A DNA stretch of 64,000 bases from Pyrus communis (GCF_963583255.1 NC_084809.1:625001-689000), one strand, 5' to 3'; positions 1 to 11,271 are shown, counted from the first letter of the stretch. Notes: generated by a model not told the origin, from the letters alone. Made by a program: numbers and translations.

Positions 1-444
1 CTACTAATCTAGTAATTATGTAAACCATTTACCCGCGAATGTGGAAATTGATTTGTGCAATATAAGCATAGATCTGGGTATAGACACGAGTTTATGCAAT
101 AATACTAGGCAGAAAAATAATATTTCAACTAGGAACATTATAGAAGATGCTTAGCTTCGCACAATATAGAGATTAGCCCATTTTCGGGAAGAACATGGAA
201 TGGTAAAGGATCCAGCATGCGGAACAGTGAATTTCAAACGGAAATCGAGAGATGGGTTCAAAGTGTTATCTAATTGCTCACAAATAATGAATGCATTGAC
301 GATTTGCATTAATATGAATAACATAATAGACGAATTTCCAAGTTCGAAATACCCATTTCATGTTAACTTTTAAGAATCAAAACGACTTCTTTTCTTGCAT
401 TGTAAGGCGACCGCGACGGAGATGGATATGGAGATGCCTAATCA
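1..444. other. Non-coding start of module P
   Basis: Positions 1-177 also occur at the start of inner module P' (8,376-8,555) and at the starts of copies B and C. From about 178 to 2,735 module P carries the MCM2-like segment that P' lacks, so the segment edge lies near 178. I see no gene here beyond the 3' end of the MCM2-like gene, which stops at 445. Confidence 0.6.
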
Positions 445-1547
445 TCAATCCCGGCTCTTGGTCTTGGCGATATAATTTGCTTCAACCACAGTGGCAAACT
501 CCGGAGTTCCATTGTTTGCATTCAACGATAAGTCGAATTTATCTGTATAAATGCCGGTGACCTCCTATAATTAGAAATATAAATCAAAATTAATTAAGGA
601 GGTATATAGAAACATAATAAGGTGAGTAAATATTCATTCACTGAAACAAATAACAAGCTAAATGGGCATTAAAGCAAACAAATCAATCAAGGTGGGGAGG
701 AATAAGTATATCTCACTATCTCGTCCCCAGAAAGGGCAGAATCAATCAGATCATTCGATACTATCACTTCCACGCATCTCGGAAGTCGACATGCAGGCAC
801 ACTTCCGGAGCTCTCTTGGAGTGTGAGTATCTGATAATTCCTGGACGACGATGTTGCCTAATGCAAGAAACAAACGGAATTGAATAATTTAAACACTTTC
901 AACCTCTTTCTGCCAAATGATTTCAGAAGCATTTTTTGTTGTTAGAAAGTTTTTTTTTTTTAGCTAAAAACAAGGCAAGGTTTTGTATTTTTACTCGTTC
1001 TAAAACACTACCAAACAAGGCCTAATTAATTACCTGTTGCAACTTAGGAAATATGTTAGAGCATCGGGTCACAAGCCCTCGAATGCAAATCAAGGCATCC
1101 AAATGGGTTTCGCTGCGTTCAACAACATCATGTTAGAGATTCGGGAACAAAATTGAAATCAATATCATCAAAAAAGACGGACAATAGCCACTAAAGTAAA
1201 ATTGGTTGCCCAAAGGCAAGGTGAAAAAATGAGAGTGGTTGTTCCATAAATACCTAATGTTGCGAATGGAAACGCACTTGCGGAGGTTGGTTATGCGAAC
1301 GTAGATGCTTGGATGGACATTTTTGTAGTTTGGGTGTAAATTAAGCACAACATTTTTGGCAGCATCTTCAAAGGTTTCCAGAATAAGTCGGGGGGATTTG
1401 ATCATCCAACGGGCAATTTGGATTTGAACGGGGAGAAGCTGCTCGTAATTGATCACCAGACTACACTTGTTGGCTGCAACAAAACAAATGGAGCATAAAT
1501 CTTTTATCTTTGTGATCCAGATTTTTAAGAGGGACAATATACATATA

Positions 1548-1580
<33 letters not shown>

Positions 1581-1976
1581 ATGTTTACCTGACACCATCT
1601 GATTGATGAGGCGCACGTACTCAACTTCAGTTTCATCATGCTGCTGCTGAACATTTTTACTGTGATGATTGACAAAGGTGAGTAGAAATTTTTTGAATTT
1701 CTCAGCTATAAATCTTCGCACTTCATCTTTAGCAACCCACTCTTTGATCGTCCCCTCAGGAAATAACATCTTCTCAAACTTGAGATCTTGGCCGAACTCG
1801 AAGCAGTAGTACTGGTCGCAGTGGTATTCGTCTCCAAAGTAGTCGTCCTCTTCCTCGATGCCGCTAAAGTATCCGTCGTCGTCGTCAACATTGTCGTCGT
1901 CGCTAATGTATTCGTCCTCATCGAAATCCATGATTAGCTGGTCATGCCCATTCATTCCTACTGCCATGCGTTGCAT
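445..1976 (-). CDS. Truncated MCM2-like gene, N-terminal domain only (copy A)
   Basis: Five exons: 1589-1976, 1254-1473, 1034-1112, 717-857 and 445-564. Each is bounded by GT/AG with matching phases, giving 315 residues and a stop. Residues 17-50 are strongly acidic. From about 74 the product follows plant MCM2, a subunit of the MCM2-7 replicative helicase loaded at origins: EGTIKEWVAKDEVRRFIAEKF, then VSANKCSLVINY across the exon 1/2 junction, HPNYKN and IYVRITNL in exon 2, and NYQILTLQES in exon 4. Relative to MCM2 the zinc-finger exon(s) between exons 3 and 4 are missing. The frame stops just after the OB-fold region, so the whole AAA+ ATPase half is gone and it cannot be a working helicase subunit. 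It may be a transcribed truncated gene or a well-preserved pseudogene. Recognition is by family memory; expression is unknown. Confidence 0.72.
1550..1578. repeat. (AT)n microsatellite in MCM2-like intron 1
   Basis: Perfect AT tract between exons 1 and 2. Its length differs in the other copies (23,648-23,680 and 48,003-48,016), so it could mark individual copies. Confidence 0.9.
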
Positions 1977-2069
1977 GCATAATCATTAGCTTTCAGTATT
2001 CTTAGAGAAAGCTGAATAATCACGACTTAGCGAAAACTTGAAAAGCAAACAAACAATATGTTTAACCCT

Positions 2070-2083
2070 AAACCCTATATATA
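2070..2083 (-). promoter_or_regulatory. Telo-box plus TATA box upstream of MCM2-like gene (A)
   Basis: AAACCCTA (plus strand 2,070-2,077) runs into TATATATA (2,076-2,083), about 100 bp upstream of the chosen ATG at 1,976. Telo-boxes beside a TATA are known from plant growth and cell-cycle promoters. A regulatory role here is inference. Confidence 0.5.
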
Positions 2084-2300
2084 CTCTCCCTCGGAACTAG
2101 TGGAAGCCCATATGCTCAAACCGTTCAATATCCCTTAAGATCCTCCAGCGGTTAAAATTCAAGAAATCTAAAATATTTGTTAGTATATCTAAAAATCTCG
2201 GAAGAGGTAGTGTTGAAGATTTCACAATCAATTCATATCAAAACATCGGGTACGTACTACAATCAGAATTACAAAATAATAACAATAACAATTAAAAACA

Positions 2301-2343
<43 letters not shown>

Positions 2344-3789
2344 TAATTATTTAAGTGTTACGCACTGTTAGCATGTGAAGATGGTGTGGTGCGGTGCTGC
2401 AGCTGATCGATCGGTTTTGATCAACCCTTTGCTCCTTCTGAAAACTGTGACTGAGAAGCTAGCGGAATCCAGATGATGTGATCAATTTCTTTAGCCTTAA
2501 GTTAGGGTTTTCAAGTCCAAGGAGGGAGAGATTAATTAAAGTCCTTTAAGAGTCAGGAGTTTTGATTGATGTTGGGACCCCTCCAATAAGCTTTATACGC
2601 CCGAGGTCCTCATTCCATTTAGTTTACTCTCCTAATCCAACTCAACCTTTTTTTTTAATTTTTTTTTTCTTTTTCCGTCTCTTTTTCGAGGATGGGGACA
2701 TATTTGCAGTGGCACTAGAGCCAAGAAAACTCTCACCTCACCGAAGTTCCGATTCCCCCCATCCTCAAATCTAACTAATGACCTTTTTTTTTTCTTTTTT
2801 TCTTTTTTTTTTTTAAATCCCTTTCTATCACCAATTCGAGACGAACAGTCGAAGTAGAAGGATCATCAATGCGGAAACAATCTGAATTAAATTGCTCTCA
2901 AAATCAATATTTAGTAAACCTTTTTGATAACCAATTCGAGACCAAAGCCAGGCAAAAGGGCCACGTTTTGTACCCAGCTCGAAGGATCAGAGCTTCAGCA
3001 GAGAGAGGAGCTGAGTATGGAGAAGTCACTAACCGCCTTTGTACCCAGCTCGAAGGAGAGACGGTTATCCACGTGGAACCGGCTGCAACGGATTTGATAT
3101 TTTGCAATTGGTGTACCGTTTTGGTTTCCTAAATGTAAGTGACCTATCTTAAATTGTTTTAAAATTTTAAATTCGTTTATAATACATTTTTTTTATGATT
3201 TGTTAAAATTGTTTCTCTTAAAACTCTGCAAAACCAATATAGACGTACATGCATGTTTTTCACGTTATTTTCATATGTACTGAGTTTTGTCGATTCTTCA
3301 AATCTTTATTCATAGTTTGGTGTGGAAGCATATTTTTCAATCTTGATATGTATTTCAGACTGCTCTAATGCAGGTGGTCAAAGTTTCAAATTCGTATGTA
3401 AGTGCAGCAAGCACACTACCTCGAAAAATTACTGACCTAATCAACGTATGTGAGCTTATTATGTAAATTTCCACACTTCATCCATCCCTAACCACGCAAG
3501 GAGAGTTTCTTTTTACCAAAAACGTTTGCTTCTATCTCTTTGTGGTACATGTTTGAACATATGTTTTCGTAACTAGACCTCCAAAACGGTAATTATTAGG
3601 CACATGCACGTACAAGGTCTAGATCTCGACTCGACATAAAGAAGGAATTTAACTAACAAATATATCAATGTAGCATGATAAATAAATTACATTTGTCGAT
3701 ATTTACCAAAAATTTATCCGGTATAAGTATCAAGAGAGACTTGCAAGTAAATTCAACATAGGTTGGGCAATATCAAATATCCTAGTAGT
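2084..3789. other. Module P spacer without a convincing gene (A)
   Basis: Contains a GA tract, long T-rich runs (2,650-2,690 and 2,783-2,815) and, from about 2,735, sequence shared with inner module P' (8,556-8,760 and 10,390-11,271). Short plus-strand open frames exist, but none matches a family I know. Equivalents: 24,185-25,890 and 48,522-50,204. Confidence 0.5.
2303..2339. repeat. (GA)n microsatellite (A)
   Basis: Perfect GA tract. Equivalent tracts lie near 24,404-24,440 (B) and, much shorter, 48,724-48,744 (C). Confidence 0.9.
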
Positions 3790-3963
3790 TTCAAGGACGA
3801 TGTCGTCCGAAGCGGCAAAGAAGGCGAGGATGTGCGAGACGAAGGGCCTCTCGCCGTCGAATAAGGCTTCCCATAGGCGGATGTCGTGGCAGAGGTCGAC
3901 CTCTTCGGCGGTCCAGAATGAGGCTTCCGCCTTCTTGCACATTACCTAGATTTCGGGTATTGG
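3790..3963 (-). pseudogene. Ribonucleotide reductase small subunit (R2) fragment, copy A
   Basis: The minus strand encodes [15 protein letters not shown] followed by [13 protein letters not shown], the N-terminal part of the class I ribonucleotide reductase small subunit (plant RNR2/TSO2 type), which makes dNTPs in S phase. The Asp of the ASD motif corresponds to a di-iron ligand in the family. Just upstream, the conserved Trp codon after PEI reads TAG, and one base is missing before it compared with the intact frame. After IVLE the sequence leaves the family. The upstream end is cut by a hAT element whose 8-bp target repeat is 3,956-3,963. Clearly non-functional. Confidence 0.82.
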
Positions 3964-6878
3964 CAAGCTGTCACAACCCGTCCCAGAATTTTAATTCCGA
4001 GGACGTGAAGTTATGAAAATGCCCTTAAACGGGACTAAGGGGCGTAAAATATGTTGTAACTTGATGATTTGGGGATTGGGTAGGATCCCACCTCCCTCAA
4101 ATCTCTCCCTCATTCCCGTGCCTTGTCTCTCTCTCTCTCCTCCCTCACAAATCTCTCATTCTCTGAGAGTTCTCTCTCTCTCCTTCGAACTCACACAGAC
4201 CACCCACAAACCACCCCAAAACTATACCAACGAAGGATCTAAGACCACCATCATTCTCCTGAGGACCACACGAACACGATGGTACCAATTTTAGGTGAGT
4301 TTCACTTCGGAAAACATGGATTTCAATTTCACTGTGCGTGTGCACTGTTCATGCACACGTAAAACTTGATGTTTTCTGGGATTTTGAAGCTTGTAGGAAG
4401 CTTGGTGAGGTCCTAAGGAAGCTCGGAGTGCTTCGTTTGAAGGATTTGGACGTCGGGATCACGAACTGTAAGTCCGGCCGAATTTTCGTATTTTTGGAAA
4501 AGTTTGATTCCGTTGTTTTTAGGCCCTAAAACTAGTCCAACGTGGTAGATTATGATTAGGGCTTCATTTTGGTATAAATTACGTGAAAAATGGACATAGG
4601 AACACGGAGAATGACAAGTTCAAAGTTTGGCCGGAGCTGTCGGGGCTTTTTCCGGCGAAACCACGGCGAGTTAGGGGTCGAGACAGGTATGGATGTGTTC
4701 GTCTCGTTAATACCTTCATTTTGATATATAGTACGTCGAAAATGGTTAAGAAATGAAGAAGTTATGACACTTTGAAATTTACCCAGAAATTCCGGCAAAA
4801 CACTATCTCCGGCGAAACCAGTCCGGCGACGCGAGGAAGAAGACGCGCGCGTGGGCAGCGCGTGAACAGTGCGCGTGGGGGGCGCGTGAGAGCTCCAAAT
4901 TGAGTTCTGAAAATTGTCACGCGTTCGTGACGTCGTGTAGATCACCGTGGTATATTCATACACCCAAATTGAGCAACGTATGAGAAAGTTATGGACGAAT
5001 GTTTGGTGTATGTGCGTTAAATAACGTCAATTTGGTTACTTTTTGTATAGGTGAAAATTATACAGAAGAAGAATGTAACCAATCTAGGGGAGGCTCAGGG
5101 ACCTATGAGACGTCGATGTGATCAGTGAGTGGGCAGTTATTTTTCAGTATATATATATATATATACGTATGCTTGACGTATTTCCCAGAAACGTATTTTA
5201 AAAGAAATACGAATTAATTATCCTGTCATATATGCATCATATTTTAATATGTGCATTACCATAATTATGCATACTGTTGCATGGTGCTGAGGAGGCCCAG
5301 GTAAGCTACGATTGAAATACTATCATCACATGCATTAGTAGTGGCATACATTTATATATGTGTATTGGTGCTGTGGACGCACAGGTAAGTGCCAGGTAAG
5401 TGGTATTCATGTTGTTATGCAGTAGTAGGTTGAGAGGATTAGAGAGCTCATAATCTGCACCCCCGGTGTTAGTGCTCCCGTCCAAGGCCAGGGCACAGCC
5501 TTCACGTGTATGTTCACCAGCACCGCATGCTCGTCTTGGATCCAAGTTAGGTGCAAGCCTGTCGTGGAGACCACATTAGGTGGTTCCGACTTGTAGGTGA
5601 CCCGCGATTTATCGCACAGCTTCACGTGATCGTAGCACTAGAGCATACATATATATTACACCCAGCTTGTCGTGCAGACCACGTTAGGTGGTTCCGACTC
5701 GTGTGCAGATTCAGTGATTGAGTTGAGCGTGGAGCTCTAAGTGCAGCGGTACATGTCACGTTAGGTGACTCCCGGCTGCCAGATTATATATTGTGATGTG
5801 ATTACGCTTGAGCATTTACATTTATTATGAGATTCTATTGTGGCATATTCTCAAGCATGAATGGCATATTGTGAGCATGAATGGCATATCATGGAACATG
5901 ATTGACATATCTATACATACGTATATATGTTTATTTTCTGGGAAATTATACTTGTTTTACGGCGAGGGGTTACAAAGTTTTGAGAAGTGTTTAGAATTGG
6001 AAAAGAATTGTTTTACTGACCCACTCAACTTTGTTTTGCGCCCCTCCAGGTTCAAGAATTGCAAAGGTGTGGTGACTACGAGGAAATTCAACGGAGTTCT
6101 GACAGAATGGACCAAATAAGGACTCACCTTCGGGTGTTGCATTTTAGAAGTAGTATATTTTAAAGCTTCCGAACTGTGCAAATGGTTACGTCACTCTCAC
6201 GTGACGGCCAGCATACCCTCCTTCGGGACGGGGTGTGTCACAAGCTCCGTCATGGCCCAGTGCAGACAGTGCAACTGTCCAGGGCCCAGAATGTTATGGG
6301 GCACCAAAATTTGCTATACTAACAAATGTGGGGATATATAAGACAAAATAAATAAAAATTTGCAAACCCAGAAGTCGCGTCTTCTGAGTCTGACTCTTAT
6401 CTTCGTATTCCTTCTTCGCAACTTGGAAGTCGCGTCGTGACACCTCACAGATCATAAAGTCATTATTAGGTATTATTCGCTATATATATATATATATATT
6501 TTGGACGAGAGGTATTATTTGATATTATATATTTGGTTTTCTGACTCTTTTCTTAGTAATTTATTAATTTTTACAATATATGTTTGTTGGAATGATTGCG
6601 GTCTGGCCTCTCCTCCGATTTGGCCTCTTTCTTTTTAATGGATTTATTTTTTATTGCAGTTTGATAATGGATTTATGGCTCTATTTTGCAGCCAAATGTG
6701 AGACTGCATTTTGAGACGTCTGCAAAACCCGATTGGCGACTGCAAATTGCAAAACTCCTCGTCTACGAATTTCAGATTGGCATGGTTTGCTAGCTTGGGT
6801 TGATAATATTAGGTACTTTTTATAATGTATATTAGTAATTTTCTATTATATAGTTGGAATGATATGTGCAATGATAAT
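3964..6878. mobile_element. hAT element, 3'-truncated, interrupted by solo LTR I (A)
   Basis: Starts 'caagctccgtcatggcccag' immediately after the 8-bp repeat ggtattgg. Solo LTR I sits after its fifth base. The body continues 6,246-6,878, where it joins a Cassandra LTR remnant. The complete outline is visible in copy C. The visible body, including an AT tract near 6,481-6,500, codes for no transposase. Confidence 0.7.
3969..6240. mobile_element. Solo LTR I (2,272 bp), only in copy A
   Basis: Begins TGTCACAACCCGTCCC and ends GGGACGGGGTGTGTCA, flanked by a perfect 5-bp target repeat caagc (3,964-3,968 and 6,241-6,245). Copies B and C have the unoccupied site with a single caagc. No internal coding region or second LTR is present, so it fits a solo LTR left by recombination. 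Long TG...CA termini suggest a Ty3/Gypsy-type element (inference). An AT microsatellite lies near 5,149-5,164. Confidence 0.88.
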
Positions 6879-7047
6879 TGTCACATCCCGCCCCGGGCCC
6901 CCATCACATCTCTGGCTCGACTCCATCGTAACACGATATTGTCCGGTTTGGGCCCCAAACACACTCTCACGATTTTGTTTCTGGGAACTCACGAGCAACT
7001 TCCCAAGAGGTCACCCATCCTGGGATTGCTCTAGCCCAAACTCGCTT
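6879..7047 (-). mobile_element. Cassandra TRIM LTR remnant (A)
   Basis: Starts TGTCACATCCCG and includes the reverse complement of the 5S-like core (GGTCACCCATCCTGGGA). It breaks off near 7,047 into a CT-rich sequence that also flanks CACTA-1 (17,290-17,389). The complete solo LTR at the same hAT position is in copy C. Confidence 0.75.
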
Positions 7048-7135
7048 TCACTTTGCTACTCTCTTTCACTTTGCTACTCTCCCCGTGCAAGTCCACCCAA
7101 CAAATTAATTTTACCAAAATAATTGAATTAACACC

Positions 7136-7138
7136 CCA
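7136..7138. other. Unoccupied CACTA-1 target site (A)
   Basis: The flanks of CACTA-1 (17,290-17,389 on the left, 21,435 onward on the right) are joined here as aacaccccaagacccg with one copy of the cca target triplet. The same empty site is at 26,958-26,960 in B. Confidence 0.85.
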
Positions 7139-7500
7139 AGACCCGATCTCTCCCTCCCAACCATTGACAGTGCCAGGTCTCATTTGGTATTAATGTTATA
7201 TTGAATTTTGGTGTATGCCTATTTAACTGAAAAATTATAGGGTGGGAGAGAGAGATGCAACACGAAGGAGAGAGAATTTGATGAATTGTAATGTGGATGT
7301 TATGTCACCTTATTATTCGTTTATTTATTTATAATAGTAGGAATGTAAATTGCTTACCTTTTAGTTATTACAACTATCTAAAAGATACCACAGAATCCTA
7401 ATATGATTTATGCAATCACTTTTCTAACCAAATTAAGACTGCAACATATTTTTATTATTTATTATTTTATTTACAAATCATAGTTTTGTGCGTGGATCAA

Positions 7501-7860
7501 ATATCAATTCCCCCCCACCACCCAAAAAAGAAAAGAAAAAGAGAATATATTATGTAGAGTGATTGGGTATGATTTGGTTTGGTCGGTCGGTTTTATTTGT
7601 AATTTTCTTTTTTGAAAAAAAATATTGTTCCTCCTGGAATGTGGAAGAATGTGAAAGTTAATTTTTGGGGTATTTTAGTTCCCTCCCCCTCCCCCCCCCC
7701 AAAAAAAAAGAAAAGAAAAAGAGAATATATTATGTAGAGTGATTGGGTATGATTTGGTTTGGTCGGTCGGTTTTATTTGTAATTTTCTTTTTTGAAAAAA
7801 AATATTGTTCCTCCTGGAATGTGGAAGAATGTGAAAGTTAATTTTTGGGGTATTTTAGTT
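7501..7860. repeat. 180-bp direct tandem duplication in X1 (A)
   Basis: 7,505-7,680 and 7,685-7,860 are nearly identical (purine-rich start, then 'gagtgattgggtatgatttg', ending 'ggggtattttagtt'), separated by a C/A homopolymer run. X3 has only one unit. In B the pair is near 27,335-27,497 and 27,510-27,677, with six bases missing from the first unit. Confidence 0.92.
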
Positions 7861-8166
7861 GGATGAAGAAAGAGTTCAGGGTTTGGGATGTTGGGCGGAA
7901 GAGAGATCGGATTTTGGCTTGTTTTAGTTGAGGGTAATGCTACGTAAACTAAATTTGTAGATAAAATTTTGCAAACTAAATGACATGAAAGACGATGGTT
8001 GAGTTATTACATAAGCATTGATAAACGTGGTATTTCCTAATGATGACACATCATTTAGTTTACAAATTAACTAAATGACATGGAAGGTGATGATTAGGTT
8101 GTTACTTAAGCATTGATAAACGTACTAATTCCTATTGGTGACACATCATTTAGTTTACAAATTTAG

Positions 8167-8334
8167 GAGAGATTTTTCAATGTGACCGTCACACGGGGTG
8201 GTACACCACGTGTTGCTATATAAATGGTGGGATGTGTGTTAAAAAATTAATAACTTAAAAAATAAAAATTTTCACTACTTACATAAAAACATGTGGTGTA
8301 CCACCTGTATTCCCGTCACAACTAAAAATTTGTT
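8167..8334. mobile_element. Mutator-like MITE, 168 bp (A)
   Basis: Ends are imperfect inverted repeats (gggtggtacaccacgtg near the left end, acatgtggtgtaccacc near the right). It is flanked by a perfect 9-bp repeat caaatttag (8,158-8,166 and 8,335-8,343). X3 copies near 22,060 and 46,417 show the empty site with one caaatttag. A 9-bp target repeat suggests the Mutator superfamily; too short to encode a protein. Confidence 0.87.
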
Positions 8335-8763
8335 CAAATTTAGCTTCCCTAGCATCACCCTTTAGTTGAAGACCACTACTCATCTAGTAATTATGTAAAA
8401 CATTTACCCGCGAATGTGGAAATTGATTTGTGCAAAATAAGCATAGATGTGGACATAGACATGTGTTTATGCAATAATACAAGGCAGAAAAATAATATTT
8501 CAACTAGGAACATTATAGAAGATCCTTAGCTCCGCACAGTATAGAGATTAGCATACTTCGCCCAAGTTCGATTCCCACACCACCCCCCCCCCCTCAAATC
8601 TAACTAATGACCCTTTTTTTTTTTTTTTTAAAACCTCTTTCTATCACCAATTCGAGACGAACAGTCGAAGTAGAAGGATCATCAATGCGGAAACAATCTG
8701 AATTGAATTGGTCTCAAAATCAATATTTTGTAAACCTTTTTGATAACCAATTCGAGACCAACC

Positions 8764-9271
8764 CTCAACTAGAGTCGCAGATTACCACCCCTACACCAAA
8801 GCCAGGCAAAAGTTCCATATTTGCCGTGTTCGTGTCGTTTTCGTATAATACATGTTATCTTAAAGGTTCATGTCATGTTACATCCATTATCTTAACGTAC
8901 GGATTCTTAACAAGTCGGGTCATTTTACCCCGTTATGACCCGTTAAGAATTCTTTTTCTTCCTAAATTTGCTCATATCACATTACCACATAAATATTACT
9001 TAAAAACAAAAAACCACAAATTTCACCAACCCTAGAAACGAAAAACCCTAAATTGAAGAAACGAAACCAATCTTAACTTGAAAACTAATTCGAAGCAAAA
9101 CCCTATATTTTCAAAGTAATTCGAAAGAATCAAATAGGAAGTAAAAGGTAAACTCATACTAAAAAGTCGAATACGAATGCGAAGTAAAAGTTATAAATGG
9201 TAATCATAAGAAGAAGTAAAAGTATATAATTGTTTTTCAGATAAAGGTAACATCTGAAACGTACGCAGCCA
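8764..9271. other. Non-coding stretch of P' (A)
   Basis: AT-rich, with 'gggtcatt...gacccgttaag' motifs near 8,920-8,950 of the sort common in plant DNA transposon remnants. I could not define ends. Equivalent in B: 28,581-29,097. Confidence 0.35.
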
Positions 9272-9903
9272 TCACTCGATATCGATCTCGATCATGTCAC
9301 GCACACCTCGCGATGGCAGCACCCTTGAAAAAGAAAAAGAAAACTACAGTCAGTTAAAAACCCACATGATACAAATTATTAAAACTTAAAAGGGAATTAA
9401 GCAAATGAAATCAAGCAAGCAAGATGTTCAGAGACGTACCTTTTAACCTGAAACATGTGGATTGCAAACAAATGCTCCCTCATCTTAGCTATCTCACCCC
9501 TGCGCCTCGCGGGCTCCCCAACCTTGAAGGCAGTTCCAGGCATCCTCCCTGTAGACCCCGAGGCATAGCGTTTCTTCAGCGACCAGGAGGAATACTTCAC
9601 TTCAAATCTAAGTCTGCACCTTCGCACATAGCCGTCATCCAACCTGACCAAAATGTTGTGTACATCATTCCAGCTTGTCAGCTGCTGGCGGGTTGCTTCG
9701 CCAAGCCTGAAAATCCTCTTGCCCAGGTGCATGAACACGGGCACATTGGCAGAATGCGTGTCTTCTTGCCGAATGTTCCTGACATAGTTTTTGGTCAGGA
9801 GCCCAGAACCAAGAATCAGGGCAAGCACACAAAATAATGCTTCGATTGGGAAACAGATGGAGTTGTAGCCAGCCAAATTAAAATTTAAAGGGTTTAAAAT
9901 CAC
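9272..9903 (-). CDS. Unidentified two-exon reading frame, 3' part of a gene (A)
   Basis: Exon 9440-9903 (5' limit uncertain) ends AG/GTACGT and joins exon 9272-9323 after a CAAG acceptor, restoring the frame and ending in DMIEIDIE and a stop. The upstream part has a hydrophobic segment (about residues 14-36 if the ATG at 9,903 is used), then a basic, Arg-rich region with LGKRIFRLGEATRQQL and FEVKYSSWSLKKRYASGSTG. I recognise no family. An internal acceptor near 9,779 could make the true exon shorter and exclude the hydrophobic part. Copy B has the same frame. The matched splice pair and undamaged frame argue against random sequence. Confidence 0.45.
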
Positions 9904-9999
9904 ATAAATATATCAAGTCATTTCTCAAATTCCAAGAAGCTGAATTTATACACATATGATAGTAAATAAGCAAGTGAGTCAGTCCTACCAGACACGGGG

Positions 10000-10112
10000 C
10001 CTCGCCATTTCTTCAACATTAGGAAGCATTTCTTCAACATTAGGAATCATTTCTTCGGATCGCGCGACACCGCCTTCCAAAACAATTTGAAAGAAAAATA
10101 AATAAACATTTT

Positions 10113-10167
<55 letters not shown>

Positions 10168-10358
10168 CTTCGGATCGAGCGTCACCGCCTTCCAAAACAA
10201 TGGAAAGAAATATAAAGAAAACGAACGAGAGAAAAAGAGAGAAAGAGAGAAAGAGAGAGAGAGAGAGAGAGATGGAGACCTGCCATTTCTTCAACATTAG
10301 GAAGCATTTCGCTGCATTGATCGTCACCGCCTCCCATAGCAAGAAAAATCAAGAAAGC

Positions 10359-10390
<32 letters not shown>

Positions 10391-10392
10391 AT
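10000..10392. repeat. Three related short units separated by GA tracts (A)
   Basis: Units near 10,008-10,110, 10,166-10,222 and 10,273-10,350 share 'catttcttcaacattagg' and/or 'cttcggatcg..cgaca/tcaccgcc', separated by GA tracts at 10,111-10,165, 10,227-10,272 and 10,365-10,390. On the minus strand the units encode variants of EGGVARSEE and PNVEEM. Tract lengths differ in B (29,826-30,224). Most likely local slippage or duplication of exon-like sequence; no protein function claimed. Confidence 0.65.
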
Positions 10393-11271
10393 CAGAGCTT
10401 CAGCAGAGAGAGGAGCTGAGTATGGAGAAGTCACTATCGCCTTTGTACCCAGCTCGAAGGAAAGACCGTTATCCACGTGGCCGAACCGGCTGTATCAAAT
10501 GGAGAAGTCACTAACCGTCTCTGTACCCAGCTCGAAGGAGAGACCGTTATCCACGTGGCCGAACCGGCTGCAACGGATTTGATATTTTGCAATTGGTGTA
10601 CCGTTTTGGTTTCCTAAATGTAAGTGACGTATCTTTAATTGTTTGAAAATTTTAAATTCGTTTATAATACATTTGTGTATGATTTGTCAAAATTGTTTCT
10701 TTTAAAACTGCAAAACTAATATAGAAGTACATGCATGTTTTTCACGTTATTTTCATATGTACTGAGTTTTGTCGATTCTTCAAATCTTTATTCATAGTTT
10801 GGTGTGGAAGCATATTTTTCAATCTTGATGTGTATTTCAGACTGCTCTAATCCAGGTGGTCAAAGTTTCAAATTCGTATGTAAGTGCAGCAAGCACGCTA
10901 CCTCGAAAAATTACTGGCCTAATCAACGTATGCCAGCTTATTATGTAAATTTCCACACTTCATCCATCCCCAACCACTCAAGGAGAGTTTCTTTTTACCA
11001 AAAACGTTTGCTTCTATCTCGTTGTGGTACATATTTGAACATATGTCAATGTAGCATGATAAATAAATTACACATCAACTCGTACAAGTTCTAGATCTCG
11101 ACTCGACATAAAGAAGTAATTTAACCAACAAATATATCGATGTAGCATGATAAATAAATTACATTTGTCGATATTTACCAAAAATTTATCCGGTATAAGT
11201 ATCAAGAGAGACGTGCAAGTAAATTCAGCATAGGTTGGGCAATATCAAATATCCTAGTAGTTTCCAGGACG
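10393..11271. other. P' sequence shared with P, no convincing gene (A)
   Basis: Carries two copies of 'gtacccagctcgaagga' about 80 bp apart and a splice-like 'tgtatttcag' near 10,830-10,839. An open frame at 10,804-11,094 reads through it, but it is broken by substitutions in P, so I do not call a gene. Equivalent in B: 30,225-31,105. Confidence 0.4.

Larger units (their letters stand above)
7139..8375. repeat. Spacer module X1 (A)
   Basis: Related to X2 (11,422-11,790) and X3 (21,438-22,097), and like X3 placed directly before a copy of module P. It contains a 180-bp tandem duplication and a MITE. No gene is visible. Confidence 0.8.

Noticed and set aside
1706..1921. Thr/Ser-rich open frame on the minus strand
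   Set aside because: Overlaps MCM2-like exon 1 in another frame; a by-product of the acidic-codon repeats.
2869..3132. 87-codon plus-strand gene in module P
   Set aside because: The frame is different and broken in P' and no family is recognised; it starts inside a repeat-derived segment.
8820..8960. DNA transposon end with gggtcatt/gacccgtt motifs
   Set aside because: Looks like part of a common plant repeat, but I could not find paired ends or a target repeat.
9424..9837. 137-codon plus-strand frame
   Set aside because: Antisense to the spliced minus-strand frame, with no splice or family support.
10040..10342. Ser-Leu repeat protein
   Set aside because: Translation of GA/CT microsatellites; the frame shifts with tract length between A and B.
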